A stretch of 64,000 nucleotides of DNA. It comes from Hermatobates lingyangjiaoensis. Its lineage: Eukaryota > Arthropoda > Insecta > Hemiptera > Hermatobatidae. The notes beneath the pieces were generated by a model, which was not told the DNA's origin, did no database searches, and was given only the letters and a program-made list of their open reading frames with translations. The DNA lies in contig JAPFBL010000315.1 of the NCBI GenBank assembly GCA_026182355.1, positions 62,001 to 126,000 of the forward strand, in the 5' to 3' direction. Below are positions 21,995 to 33,870 of this stretch, one piece after another. A program made the translations under genes and the position numbers. Numbering within the stretch: the first letter of the stretch is position 1; each line of letters begins with the position of its first letter.

Positions 21995-22290
21995 CTAAGC
22001 TCAGTGGTTAACGTGTTCACATCTGTCCGGGGTTCGATACATACCTGGCCCTCGAATTATTCACGCGAGTACGTCATCCCTCGAGGACATTAAACCGTCG
22101 GTCCCTAGCCTGTACGATGTCAGGTACTAGTTAAAGATCCCTGCTATAAATACACTTGAGTTAAGTAAAATTTAGAATTCCTAATCAACAGATCATGTGA
22201 CTCGCCCATTACTAACTGAGTGCCAACAAATAAACGAGTCACAATTTTCATCCCCCACCCCTGAGCGGCACAAAAAGATGAAAGCTTTAT
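21995..22290 (+). mobile_element. tRNA-derived SINE, tail type B
   Basis: It starts within agctcagtggttaacgtg, has box B ggggttcgatacatacc and the shared body, then a different tail: tgactcgcccattactaact and gtgccaacaaataaacgag. It sits directly after another SINE in the same direction. Confidence 0.85.
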
Positions 22291-22579
22291 AAGAGTGTAC
22301 TTTGGAAAACAAGAGCAATACATTTGTGATGCAGGTTGTTAGGTAATTACGAGTTGGTAATCACCTAAAGTCGCTCTGAAGGAAAGTTGTTTTGAAAAGG
22401 AAAGGTCACTGCAGGGTGCTAAGTCAGACGTAATTCCACCGAATACGCCTAAGCCTTCAAAGTATGGACACACAGCTTAAGCACTACTTAATTATTTTAA
22501 CAATATAACCTTAATTTTTAACAGTCACCTAATTAAATCTGTACGAAAGCTCTTGTCACATATACCTCAATCACATATA

Positions 22580-23050
22580 GTATTATAGTAATGTACTTTT
22601 ATAGAATACTAATTATTTTATATTTACAGTAGAACCATCGCATTATAGTTATAGTACTATGGCATCATAATTATAGTATAGCGGTAGAGTATTCTAACGT
22701 AGTGCAATCAGTTATTATGTGGTATTTACTCATTGTAGGGTAAAAAGCTAATTTAATCGTCTACGCGTTGTTTATACGATCAAATTTTTAGTTGCTGAGA
22801 CCATTTCATTAGCTTTTTACCCTACAACGGTAGAGTATTATTATAGTTATACTATAATGTGTCTACAGATTCATAGCATGTTACTGTAGTTAGTTAGTTA
22901 GTTATGTTACTGTAAATAGTATCATAATAATAATGTTCTGCATTACAGCTATATAAAACTTTATCGTAGTGTTATAGTTATAGAACTATAACATATTATT
23001 GCATTATAGTTATAGCATAGTAGGATAGTATTATAGTATAGCATTCAGTT
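22580..23050. repeat. Degenerate tatag-rich low-complexity region
   Basis: Words such as attatagttatagtac and tagtattatagtatagc recur irregularly. It surrounds the family D element at 22694-22827. No gene is visible. Confidence 0.6.
22694..22827. mobile_element. Family D fold-back, short, with exact 12-bp target duplication
   Basis: It starts taacgtagtgcaatcag, continues to tactcattgtagggtaaaaag and ends ctttttaccctacaa, so it is inverted relative to the copies at 39 and 47 kb. The 12-bp direct repeat cggtagagtatt flanks it at 22682-22693 and 22828-22839. The core region is reduced to a relic (acgcgttgtttatacgatc). Confidence 0.85.
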
Positions 23051-23489
23051 CTACGTTAATACAGTATCACGGTGATATTGATATTGGCTGTTGCTATTAA
23101 TTTCCTCTGCGGGCAAGGATTCTCTTTTATCTCTATCTGTTAAAGATGAGTTTTCTTTTCTTTTCCTTTTTTTTATTAACGTAATTCTTAAATTCTTAAA
23201 CACTGGAACAATCTACCTCTTTGATCCTCTTTCCTTGTTATTTAAACGACGTATCTCTTAGGGTATATGTAAAGGTAAAAGTATTGAATCCGGTACTGTG
23301 TACGATTACCGGTAAATACTTACGTTTTAGGTTAAGGCATGGAAAATGTTTCAATTTCAAATATCTAGAGGTATATCCACATACATATTTCCTAATGACT
23401 TTGGTAAATGTATAAACGCTGTTCTCAACTGTGTTCATCAAAATGTTTCACCTTGGTAAAATTAACATTTTTTTTTTAATGTTTAAACC

Positions 23490-23789
23490 GATCCCCTAGC
23501 GGGTGATAACGTCAGTGGTTTACCGGGTTTTTGTTTGATCGGTGATTCTACAGATTCTACATTGGGAGTTCTAAATTTTACCTAACTCATGTGTGCTTAG
23601 AGTAGGGATCTTTTACGAGTACCTGATATTGTATAGGTTCTGAACCGACGGCTTAACGTCCTTCTCCAAGGGACGACGTACTCAGATTTATTCACCACCC
23701 GCGTGAATAAATCGAGGGCCAGGTCGGGATCGAAGCCCGGACTACCAGCCCAGAGGCGAGTATGTTAACCACTGTGCTAACCTGGCTTT
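23490..23789 (-). mobile_element. tRNA-derived SINE, tail type C
   Basis: On the minus strand it begins ccaggttagcacagtggtta, has box B ccgggcttcgatcccg, the shared body, and a third tail type around ccggtaaaccactgacg and gctaggggatcggtt. The same tail occurs at 62128-62415. Confidence 0.85.
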
Positions 23790-23828
23790 CTAAAATGAAC
23801 ATAAATTTCTACTTGTGATGGACTCGAC

Positions 23829-24028
23829 CAGGTGTTGTCAAGCCATTTGATAGTCAGTCATTTTTCAAAATTTGTATTGCCTCGTGAGCCAAAATTAAAT
23901 GCATATTTAAATGGTATGCAAAAAAAGGTATTACATTTTTTTTTTACTTAGATTTCATTTATTGAGAGCCACAATTTATCCTTCAAAGAGCTGTATGTGG
24001 CTCACGCGGCGCAGGTTGGCCAACTCTG
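23829..24028. mobile_element. Probable hAT MITE
   Basis: It starts caggtgttgtcaagcc and ends ggttggccaactctg, whose complement is cagagttggccaacc, so the ends are imperfect inverted repeats. The flanks gactcgac (23821-23828) and gactaggc (24029-24036) agree at 6 of 8 bases, as expected for an old 8-bp hAT duplication. There is no ORF. Confidence 0.55.
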
Positions 24029-24377
24029 GACTAGGCTAACAATAAAAGTACCGCCTGTTGACATCTTAAAGGGCGATATTAGATGTATTGACACTAATAC
24101 GTGGGTATCCAAAATGAAAGAGTTATACGAGCAAAAGAACGGACTTGTCCGTTAATAGGGACCGACAGTTAGAATAATTTGTTTACTTTGATATAATATC
24201 AAATCAAAACTTAAACACTGAGTAAATTCACTACAAAGTCATCATGATCTGTCAATCAATGATCATGATCTGGTATCAGCCATGAGCGTGCAAACATGAA
24301 CATCAGCAGTGAGTTCATAAGGAAACGTGTACTTCCAAAAGCCATAACAGATTGTCAACCGACCTTATCATCTAGCT

Positions 24378-24709
24378 CAGGGGTTCTCAATGGGGATGAA
24401 ATTCAACCCCAGGGGTGAATTTTGGGATTTCAGAAAGTGAGCTGTGACCACAGTAAGTTTACAGAGTAAGGAAAGCTATTATAGGTTTTGACCCCTTAAT
24501 TATTAATTACAAAATTTGATTGAATTGATATTTTATATGTCCATCAATAAATTTAATTAGCATTTACTTAATAAAATTCTATTATAAACATAATCAATGG
24601 AAAGTTGAAAAAGTGTACATACTGCCTTGGAAAGAAGAGGGGGTGGGGGAATGTCATTTTGGGAAATGGCGAGAGGGGTGAACGGACCAAGCGAGTCTGA
24701 GAACCCCTG
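24378..24709. mobile_element. hAT MITE with 8-bp target duplication
   Basis: Terminal inverted repeats are caggggttctcaa at the left and the complement of ctgagaacccctg at the right. Flanks are atctagct (24370-24377) and atctaaat (24710-24717), 6 of 8 matching, with TA at the two central positions. The length of 332 bp and lack of ORF mark a non-autonomous element. Confidence 0.8.
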
Positions 24710-25228
24710 ATCTAAATAGTACGTGTTTCACCATGTATTATTTCATTATAATGGCCATGTTTTTCTTTATATGTTTATATATCACTTATTACCTCAAAGT
24801 TTCATTTCATTCTTATTATCACATCTGTATATATAAAATACAAAGTTTGTCTGTTAGTCCGCTATAGAAAGAAAACTGGAAACATTTAGCTACAAAGAAG
24901 CATATGGAACTTCTTTTCAGGGGAGCTAAAGTTATTTTGATTTTGATCAGGGTACTTTTTTGGGATCTACCACCCGGATAAGGCCAGATAAATCAGATAG
25001 TTCTCTATAATAATGATCTTTCGTATTGTTCTATATAACAGTGATTCATTCTAAGGAAATATATTTTTATGGTTTAAATTTAAAACGTACAAATTTGTCA
25101 CTCGTCATTAGTAATTATATAATTACTAATAATAATAAAAGATTTAAAGAAATTTAATACATTTATCTATAGCATTAGTAATTTTATGTTTTTTCTTAAG
25201 ATTTCTATACATTTACAATTATATATAT

Positions 25229-25320
25229 CAATGATCAAACCACAATAAGAAATGGGAAAAATAGACTAAGATCTTTCAACCGTAACAAGCGGTCTTCGTC
25301 AGAGTCAAAAACCCAACTGA
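25229..25320 (-). mobile_element. Family A, left arm only, intact hammerhead-like core
   Basis: The core at 25306-25264 (minus) reads GACT, CTGACGA, A, hairpin GACCG..CGGTT, GAAAGATCTT, AGTC. GACT and AGTC can form a four-pair stem I, and AGATCT is a self-complementary stem III. The right arm is missing; the sequence changes after aacccaactga. Confidence 0.75.
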
Positions 25321-25409
25321 ACACTAGATGCAGAAAACATCTGGTGAGGAGTTGAGAAGAGTGGGAGGGAAGAGTGGTATTTTAAAAGGGTGAAAGTGCA
25401 GGAAAGGAC

Positions 25410-25411
<2 letters not shown>

Positions 25412-25460
<49 letters not shown>
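25412..25460. repeat. (TA)n microsatellite
   Basis: About 24 TA units. Open frames of isoleucine-tyrosine repeats over this tract are artefacts. Confidence 0.95.
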
Positions 25461-25462
<2 letters not shown>

Positions 25463-25559
25463 CAGTTCAATCTACATTGAACTGTATTGGACTGTATTTG
25501 TCCATTTCGGATCGTATTTTCATCAAAAAAGTGTATATATACATTTATATATATATGCA

Positions 25560-25640
25560 CTTTAACACATAGAAAAGAACACAGAAAGACACTACAGAAC
25601 TCACTTCGATATTTCGACATCCGTCGTCATCGGGAAGAAG
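25560..25640 (-). mobile_element. Family B, partial left arm
   Basis: It contains cagaaagacactacagaact and cgatatttcgacatccgtcg, matching the arms of the 31.1 kb palindrome. CTGATGA is mutated to CCGATGA on the minus strand, so the core is dead. Confidence 0.6.
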
Positions 25641-26489
25641 TGCGAAGTACTCGCGTTGAGAAGCAAAATGCTAATCAGGGAAAACATGCTAATTTATATA
25701 TATATGATCATATATTATATAAATTATGTGATATAATTATATAACAATTATATAAATATATTATCTCATTTATATAGAATTTAAAAAAGCAGTAAATAAT
25801 CCCATCTGATTTTGTAATGACTTTCATGAGCTGATTATCGTAGAGTTGTGGGATGGTAGAGGGACTATGGAAAAAAAACTTGAACCATTCAGTTACTATA
25901 AGACCTGGAGGCAATTTCCTGCCGGACCCTCTCACATAAATCCTCTTTTTTTTTTTTTCTTTTATTGCATTCTACAAAGGTGATATATCATTGTAGAAAT
26001 TTCCTAGTAATCACACGTTTTTCTTCAATCAAAGAGATGACTACTATGATAAAGGAAATCTCAAATAGTTGTAATATCTATCGAGGTTGTCAAAGCTCTT
26101 TGTCAAAGAATTGAATGAACCTTATCAGTTGTTCGATAACCAGCTCCCCAATGTGACCTTGGATCTCTTTCAGATATCCTTTATCAACGTTTTGCTTTCT
26201 CTGTGCCACGTGTTATAATAGTGGATTTTTATAAGTATGAATGAACAAATTACAATAAGAATTTACTATCTTTGTCTCATTCGCTAATATATTTTTAAAT
26301 AATAATTTATTTCTTTGAAGCTTTCTTTGTTCTTTCTTTCTCCATCTTTATTTAAAGTAAATAAATCTATATAACATGAGCATTATATGTAATAGCAGTA
26401 ATTTTGTAGTAAAGGTAATAGCAGTAAAAGTCAGGGAAAGTTGTACAACTGTCATCCTGATTATATTATAAGCTTAAATGTTATTATAC

Positions 26490-26700
26490 TCCAAAAACCT
26501 TAAATGTTTTTTAGTAAAAATAACCTAACGTTTCGTCTTTGTTTCAAGACATCCTCAGGGCTAAAAACCAAATACAATGAACAATTATCTTTTCAACACA
26601 ACATTTTACATACAAAATCAAAACTTATTTATGTTTTTAGCCCTTAGAATGTCTTGAAATAAAGACCAAAAGTTAGGAAAGAGGTGATTTTTACTAACTC
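26490..26700. mobile_element. Family F-like inverted repeat
   Basis: The left core on the minus strand (26562-26524) reads AGCC, CTGAGGA, T, hairpin GTCTT..AAGAC, GAAACGTTAGG. The right arm (gcccttagaatgtcttgaaa) is a decayed inverse copy. A serine- or isoleucine-rich open frame over it has no family match. Confidence 0.6.
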
Positions 26701-27462
26701 TAAAACCTAAATATAATAAAGTGGCTACTTCTATCAGTCTGTTCTTTATCAAACTACTTCTATAGTTTTTGAAGTGCCTTCTATAACTATAAATATTGAA
26801 AAAGTACATCACCCAGAGTACTTGGAAACGTGTGTTTCATTTTCGTATTATAGCCTGAGTATGACGTCATTACACATCATACGAACGATTTATTATAACT
26901 GTTCTCGTTTTCGACACTAATTTCGAATGATTACTTTCCTCTTTGTGTGGTTGGGACGTACAGTGTGTGTACTACTAGAATACTAGTAAATGGAATACAT
27001 ATAGTCCTTTACTCTCTGTGTGCATCTATAATACTAGTAAATGAAAGACATAAACTCAATAAACAATATTTTATAGTCAATAATCGTGTTCACAATCTCC
27101 ATATGCAATGGATATGGCAATAGTAATATGCCGTAGAAGTTATAAACATTGATAGCACAAGATTCAATTTAAAATAATTTAATACTGTCGATTACAAATT
27201 TTATGTTCTATAACTTTCATTAAAAATATTTTTCTATTGCTCTCATTAAAGCCTTTGAAATGTTATAAAACTGTAAAACTGGCGTTTGCCGTTTGTTCAA
27301 GTTTTGGCTTTCACCTTCACCTTTCAGTGGTGCAGGTAATCTTACAGAGCGGTATATATTCAGTTTTTTTCTCTAAATTCTGATAATATTTTATTCGTGA
27401 ATACTTTATTCCGTTGGTAAAGTCAAGAACCAGTAGAGTAGCAACTATTTTTGCCTTTTTTG

Positions 27463-27520
27463 CCCCCCCCCCCCCCCCCTTCGTCGTAAGGTATATTTCT
27501 TACAACACCCCCCCCTCCAT
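27463..27520. repeat. Poly-C tracts
   Basis: A run of about 17 C at 27463-27479 and a second at 27508-27514. They may be the end of a degraded transposon of the type with G-rich ends (compare 40425), but the rest cannot be traced. Confidence 0.5.
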
Positions 27521-28089
27521 CAAAATTCTAGAAAGTCTTCAAAATAATTATTTTCATTGAATTACAATCAGGGATCTAATTATAAACAGGTGTTTTTAGT
27601 ACGAGATATTTATCTTATTACAGTATTCATTGACATATACAGTCATCATCAAATAAAACCAAAGATTTTTCAAAAAAAAAAAACGAATAATGCAGATCAT
27701 AAAAAAATTGTTACAAATATAATAAACTTTCAACCGCATTAAAAAAAAATCTGGAGTGGCCTACACTCAACTTTACAATAAGTAAACACTTCTTTAATAT
27801 ATAATATATAATGTAATGTTCTATTTGGGTATCATATACATGTCTAAATGGGGGTTGTTTATTAGTCCTTCATTCCTGGAGGTAGTACAGATAGTGATTG
27901 ATCCAATTATCAATATATATATATATATGCTTATTTTTGATACACACTACTCATACATCTAATATCATTAGTATAACTGTAGCAGTAATAACATTTTTAA
28001 AAAGCGAAAAGGTAGATTTCGTGTTCCGAAATAATCTCTTACAGGAGAACATGGCTTTTGTTCCAATAGCCACTGGATCTCTTATATAG

Positions 28090-28800
28090 TTTACTTGACC
28101 TTCTTCTACATTGAATATTTAAGACAAATTTTCCGATTTAAAACAAAAAAATATTCCTATTTCTTCTGAAAAATGTCAGAAACATAAATGAAAAAATGTC
28201 GTTTTAAGATAATTTTTAATTTTGTTTCAAGAATGTTTCAATTTTGAATTATATTTAACATTTTTGGTATTTTATAGAATTATTATACTAGGAATTTTAT
28301 GGCTTCCTAGCATTTAATAAAAATCACTTTTCTTTCTATTTGTCAAAAATCATATATATCAATTTACTCTGAGCGAGTGTTATCTTTTTCCTGCGAGCTG
28401 TACTTTGTTATAAGGTTGTTCTGAATGTGTATTGAGAAAAAATATAGTAGTAATTAGGCAATTTTATATACTCAAATCAATGTCGAAGCCGACTATTTAG
28501 TATAATTTAAAACTCATATAGCTAGAAGCTTCTATTTTTTCAAAATAATAGATATGAACTATTTAACTAGAATGGTGAATAAAATGAATATTTGTCAACA
28601 AAAATAACTCCTCTTACTTGAGGAAAGAGTCCATTCCTCACACTTCAATATTACCCAAAGATACTACGATTCATAGACAAAAAAATATTCATCTGATATT
28701 AAATTTTGTTCAAGAGTGGAAGATATAGATTGATTAGAGTATTTTGTTAGACAAATCAATTATACCATGGAAAGCAACAGAAATTTATATTTATTGGCAG
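28090..28800 (-). repeat. Dispersed repeat R, copy 3 (inverted)
   Basis: Inverse counterpart of 17735-18440, with ttatctttttcctgcgagc, atttgtcaaaaatcat, aatgtcagaaacat and atagctagaagcttc. The last of these also occurs at 59.7 kb. The divergence between copies is substantial, so the family is old. Confidence 0.6.
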
Positions 28801-29937
28801 TAATTTTGTACATGTAAACAATTATTTCTGTTATATCTCATATAAAGAAAAACGAATGAAATTAACTGAGAAAAGAGAAAAGAACACTTGTATAAAGGGA
28901 TTATACAATGTTTTAATTTTGAATTATTACAATTCTGATATTGATAATTTTCAATAAACGAGATACCTTGAGGCCTGATAAAGTACTTAAAACCATAAAG
29001 AAACATCGCAGTACAATAAACAAATCAAATGAATTCAGATTAATTAAAAATCAAAATACTAACGGTGCAAACTGTACTTTTGTTTTGAATTGTTATCGGT
29101 AAAAAAAAGGGAGAATCATTATGTCATTTCTTTAATAAAAGTTACTTAGAATTGAAAAACTTTGGCGATCTAGAGAGAGAAATAATTTCAAGTTGAAGCT
29201 GAGATATATTAGGGAGAATCGTAAGTGGATGTTTTCAATTTAAATCTGCTAATATCAATGACAAATACATAAACAAACAGTAATTTTCTTATAAATCGTA
29301 TCCTCTTCATATTCCAGTGCAATCACATGAATAATATGCTATTAAATAACGAACATCTAATTCCTTATACAAATAAAAATAGTTTTTTTTTAACTACGTA
29401 AAACATTTCCTGAAATATACATATATTAATTAAAACTTAATAGTACAAATATATGGAGTTAACATAAAATTATGATGTAATATAATGACTGTAGTAATTA
29501 TAACTGATATAGTAGCCTTCAAGATACTATCAATGACAATATCAAAAAGCAATGATATTTAAAAAACGAGGTCTAAATATAGCAATGATTAGTATCATAC
29601 ACAAAATGGATATATATATATATATATATATATTCAACGTGTAAGTTAAAATAAATGTTTAAAATACATAACAACTTCAGACATGTAGAATATTATTTTA
29701 AGTAGAAGTTTATTATTTAAAAATCTGATTGCATTGGAAAAGTAATGTTTAACAAGTTATTTACTATTTTTTTTCGTGAATCAAAACAATGCAAATATCA
29801 TCTTAGACTTACTGATTTACTGCCATTACATTTACAACTGTTTTTACTATCTTATAATAAATTTTGAATCATAAATTAAATATCTTGGTTTCGTCTATTT
29901 AATGAAGTTACTACAATCGTTCGTATTATTCTGTGAG

Positions 29938-30075
29938 AAACTGGGTACTCGTTAAAGATCGCTATTCTAAATACACTTGAGTTAGGCAAAATTTAGAACT
30001 CTCCATTGTAGAGGAGTGGTATCACAAATGACCAATGCTCGGCCCTACGTGTGTTCCCTTGTGGGACTACTGCAA
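29938..30075 (+). mobile_element. SINE 3' fragment, tail type A
   Basis: It starts inside the body (gggtactcgttaaagatc) and runs through ggcaaaatttagaactc to tgctcggccctacgtgtg and gtgggactactgcaacc. The tRNA-like head is missing. Confidence 0.8.
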
Positions 30076-30972
30076 CCTAATGTTTTTTTATGTTTTCTAC
30101 TTTTTTTTCTAATATTTACGTTGCAATTTTTCTCTTCACACTTTGTATTCTAAAAAGAAATTGGGATATATAACATTTCTTCTTATCCGCATTACTATTA
30201 ATTTACCATACTGCTGAGGTAAACAACACAGAAAAGTGTATAATATAAATATCAGTATGGAAGGACTTTTGTAATATCTTACATCACTGAAAATACGGTA
30301 ACAGCATATCTTCTAATTTTATCACTTTTTAATAGTTAATTAATATATAGTCAATGATACGTTCTTATGAGAAATTTAAAAATAATTAAATTAATTGTTT
30401 TACGTATTAATGTTTATTTTTTTAGATAAACGACTTAGTTATACTAATTATCTGAAACATTTTGTTAAAAAATACTAATAGCAAGTTATTATATCGGAAA
30501 ATTGAAAAATTATGATGAAATTTTATAAAATTTTATAAAACTACAGAGTAACTTTAGTTTCTCAAAACACCTTAATATTGAACTACTTAATTACTGTTGA
30601 TTTAATTTATGTGGATATTAATGTGGGTATCAAGATATCTTAATTAACATTTGAATTTATGTGGATATAAAATATTTAGTCATAACTTTAACAGACATCA
30701 AGTAACAACACGATAGAACTCTTTGGTCAAAGACGAAACTAAAAGTTACTCGTACTATTATTAGATAATCCTACTTTAAATTGCAAACATATATTTCATT
30801 TTAAAGCATTTAAGTATTAACTATTGTGCCACTGCAACAGAAACTTATAACTATGTTACGTAACATTTTCAAATTCCTTTTTACCAATGCAGACAGATTT
30901 TTGATCCTTTTGGAGGTAATAAAAATGAAATAATATTATTTAATATATATATATATATATATACATATATAT

Positions 30973-31252
30973 ATAAAATAAATTCAAAACGAAGGAAACA
31001 CACAGAAAGACACAGACATAACTCACATCGATATTTCGACCATCGTCGTCATCAGGAGGTGTGAAGATCGAAGAGCGAAGAGTCCCGCAGGAAGTCGACT
31101 TCCTGCGGGACTCTTCGCTCTTCGATCTTCACACCTCCTGATGACGACGATGGTCGAAATATCGATGTGAGTTATGTCTGTGTCTTTCTGTGTGTTTCCT
31201 TCGTTTTGAATTTATTTTATTTAAAAAAGTCCACTGAACCGTTTCTTTTAAT
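30973..31252. mobile_element. Family B element: perfect 248-bp palindrome
   Basis: Bases 30973-31220 are an exact inverted repeat with no spacer, centred between 31096 and 31097 in GTCGAC (arms of 124 bp). Each arm carries CTGATGA, C, hairpin GAC-gatg-GTC, GAAATATC; on the left it reads on the minus strand and on the right on the plus strand. The right side continues to cgtttcttttaatt and then TA repeats. The single-arm copy at 40616-40794 ends at the same cgtttcttttaatt, which defines the outer end of the element. Confidence 0.9.
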
Positions 31253-31423
31253 TGTATATATATATATAACTTTTTTTTCAGTATATTATTTTGATTACTT
31301 CTGGCAATTAAATTAAATATTTTAAAAATAAATTATTTTGAATACTTTTTATAGTTTTTTTACAGTTTAAATTTATCACTAAAATTACAATATATGATAA
31401 AACTTTTGGTAGTAGTATATTAC

Positions 31424-31562
31424 CTGCTCTGACCTGGACGTCACGTGAATTGATGGAACCAACAGAGTTTTTAGCAAGACAAATATAGACCTGAGCATGA
31501 ACATCCTGCCGGTAATCTTCAGCACGGAAAGGAGGAAACACTAGGTTGCCGTTCTTAAGAAC
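31424..31562 (-). CDS. Dscam1: Dscam1 constant exon, C-terminal half of Ig1
   Basis: This 139-bp exon (46 codons plus one base) encodes VLKNGNLVFPPFRAEDYRQD, then HAQVYICLAKNSVGS and SRDVQVRA. It holds the F-strand YxC cysteine that closes the Ig1 disulfide. The acceptor is tttcag before GTT and the donor is gtaata after GCA-G, giving phase 0 at the start and phase 1 at the end. The final G joins TC or TT or TG of whichever exon 4 copy is chosen to make valine. It is the last constant exon before the alternative array, and 17.7 kb of intron separates it from the first variant. The N-terminal half of Ig1 is not found in the remaining 32 kb upstream, so the preceding intron is probably very long. 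An open reading frame continues past the donor, but that stretch is AT-rich intron. Confidence 0.93.
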
Positions 31563-32304
31563 CTGAAACAAAAAATAAATTATATTTCATACAAATATTA
31601 TTGACAAATTTAAAATAATTTACATCTGTTTATCTGAAAACTAAACCAACAAAAAGAATTATCTTTCAACAAATTTACCATACCAAAACACATGATTTTT
31701 TTCATATAAAATGACCCTAATGTTTAAAAATGCAATATTAATACCTCAATAATGCTAATGTTTATTTATTTAATTACTTGAAGATGAAGATTACACTAAT
31801 TAATTAATTAGGAATAGATAAAGAAAATCTAAAATAGATGATAATAATAATATTATTATTAATAACGGGGTTGCCGTTGCGTCTACAACGTGCTTGGTCT
31901 CCCTTTCTCTTTTCCCCTGAAGACGGATTACCCGAAAATTTGAGTCTATAAGTGTGTTTTCTTACTCAGTGTGTTACTCTTCTTGAATTTTGAACTCGTA
32001 ATATTATTATTAATAATAATAATAGTAATATAAGTTTATTATGCAAACAATTAACTCATTAGTTGTGCAATCCGTAATTGTGTGGTATTTACGCAAGCAT
32101 TATTTACTATTGTTTCAATATCTGATAGACAAATTATTTAACTTGGATAAGAGCTTCAAATGCCTTGTATAAGGTCAAATAAAAGAACATATTATAAAGA
32201 ATTTTTTTTATATTTTAAAGAACGTATTTCAATATTGTTTATATAAGAGTAAATGTAAGTTTACTTTTATATATAACTCAATAATGAAAATGCAGAGAAC
32301 AAAA

Positions 32305-32530
32305 AACGTTTCAAAGTAAACTATAAGTTCACAGTATTTAGAAAAAACACACTCTCCAATTTTTGGTTTAACCGAATCAGGAGAGAAGAGATTGGAACCC
32401 AACCGTCTCCAACCATCGCTTCGCAAGTACGCTTGGCGTCCTATCACTTCTCTCCTGGTGACGGTTTACCCAAAAGTATGTTTTTCTAATTACTGTGCAC
32501 CTATAGTTTACTCTGAAATACACTTGTATA
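32305..32530. mobile_element. Family C fold-back, decayed
   Basis: The arms start at cgtttcaaagtaaactata and end with the inverse near atagtttactctgaaat. Both cores are mutated: the left has CTGATTCGG and the right CTGGTGACGG. The hairpin and GAGAG words remain. Confidence 0.65.
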
Positions 32531-32539
32531 TATAACAAG

Positions 32540-32650
32540 ATTTCACAATAAACACACCAAACAAAAATCAACTTCCAAAACACAATAAGAAATCAGAAAA
32601 AAAAAGACTAGTTTAGTCTAGATTATTCTTATTTCTTATTTCTGCTATGG
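32540..32650. mobile_element. Family A remnant
   Basis: Outer arm words remain (aacacaataagaaatcag and the inverse ttcttatttcttatttctg), with no core between them. Confidence 0.45.
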
Positions 32651-33430
32651 ACGTTGATATATATATTACTGTGTAATATATATAACATATATAATATAAT
32701 ATATATTTATATATAATAAAATATTCACAGATAACTTTTTATATAGTACAAAGCATTACATTCATAATGTATATTTTTTGTTTGTTTTTTATTTCTTTAT
32801 ATTTGATATGTCAATTTAATAAATTATGATTCACCTGAAATATAGATGGATTCTCTACAACAAAGAAATGACAAAATACATATATCAGTATTAAAAAAAA
32901 AACTGTCGATTTAATTATTATTATTATTTTTTATCATTCAGCCAAAGGCGAAGCTGCAAGTTGCACATAAATTATTAAAACAATACTTAACATTTTAGTT
33001 TATTAATATTTAAATCTGAATTCAACTATTGTAGTAGAGAATGCAGTATTTCAAAGAAGTTCTTTGCTTAGTGGCCTTGAATGGGATGACTCATTTAAAC
33101 TGGCAGACGACATACTTAAGTAACATAATTACTGCACTACATCCTGGAAGTAAGATTGCCTTATTATCATGAAAATATAAACTATTACTCAATAATTTCG
33201 TTGTATTCAAACCTCAATACAGTTGATCAATTATAATTTTACTTTGTATTTTGTATTTTATTCCATCATGTTCCACTGTGTATTACATGCATCATCGTCA
33301 AATTGTACACAATACTTCTTTCATTTACACTACAAAATACTTATTTTAACTTATTTTACATTCATTCATAATTCAACATTATAATATTTTTTATTTCTTA
33401 AATGTCTATACTGTACAACAATTTCACAAA

Positions 33431-33870
33431 TTATTTGTAATATCGTTCTCTAATTAATGAGGAAGGCCTAACGGGCCACTCCTCTCCACAAACCAAGACC
33501 TTACGTATGAGAGCCAGTCTTTGTGGTTCCCTCAAACAGCACTCATACACCAAGTGTCTAGGAGATTGGAGTGTTTCCGCGTTACATGCGCATGATGGAC
33601 TAGGAGCTATTTTCAACCTGCTCAGATATTCTTTAAATGGCCTATGTACCATATTGTCATGTATTGGGATAGTTTATAGTTTATTTGGAAATGTTTCATG
33701 GATAATCTTTGTTTTATATTAAGAAAATATTCCTTTGTTAGAAGGCCTTTAGTGGATTCCTCCCAATTTGTTTCCCATCGTGCCACTGTTTGTCTAGCGA
33801 GCCTTTCTTTGATGCGATATAGAAATAGACTAATTATTTGAGAAGAGCACAGATGAGTGCTCTGCGTACA
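33431..33870 (-). pseudogene. LINE retrotransposon ORF2 3'-end remnant
   Basis: Two overlapping minus-strand frames give, in order, ERLARQTVARWETNWEESTK, GLLTKEYFLNIKQRLSMKH, QINYKLSQYMT, then a frame shift to HRPFKEYLSRLKIAPSPSCACN, AETLQSPRHLVYECCLREPQ and RLALIRKVL. This is the region after the RNase H domain of Jockey/R1/I-type non-LTR retrotransposons, with the cysteine-histidine motif (CxC, HLVYEC). The frame shift near 33630-33650 shows it is dead. No reverse transcriptase domain is visible nearby, so it is 5'-truncated. The clade is not resolved. Confidence 0.75.

Larger units (their letters stand above)
13753..31423 (-). other. 17.7 kb Dscam1 intron between the Ig1 exon and exon 4.1
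   Basis: No host exon is visible. The intron holds fold-back elements, SINEs, two hAT MITEs, three copies of a dispersed repeat and many TA tracts, each listed separately. Stretches 19.7-21.6 kb and 26.0-27.9 kb show only AT-rich sequence, simple runs and one further fold-back remnant. Confidence 0.75.
2982..31562 (-). other. Dscam1: Dscam1-like gene, segment from the end of Ig1 to the end of Ig2
   Basis: Thirteen exons on the minus strand form one gene segment: the end of Ig1, eleven alternative exon 4 copies and the constant exon 5. Dscam1 is a cell-surface immunoglobulin-superfamily receptor used in neuronal self-avoidance and, in arthropods, linked to haemocyte immunity. In pancrustaceans its variable Ig halves are chosen by mutually exclusive splicing. 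Here every exon junction is phase 1 after the Ig1 exon. The exon ends in G, the variable exon supplies the next two bases of a valine codon, and its own last G joins AT of exon 5 to make the aspartate of DGKYLVLPSGEL. All boundaries obey GT-AG. The gene enters from above 31.6 kb and leaves below position 2982. The conserved Ig2 wording and the array design make the family call secure; the symbol is by orthology inference. Confidence 0.95.

Noticed and set aside
25324..25620. Open frames rich in isoleucine-tyrosine (also at 43228-43550 and 55726-56046)
   Set aside because: They read through (TA)n tracts and are not coding.
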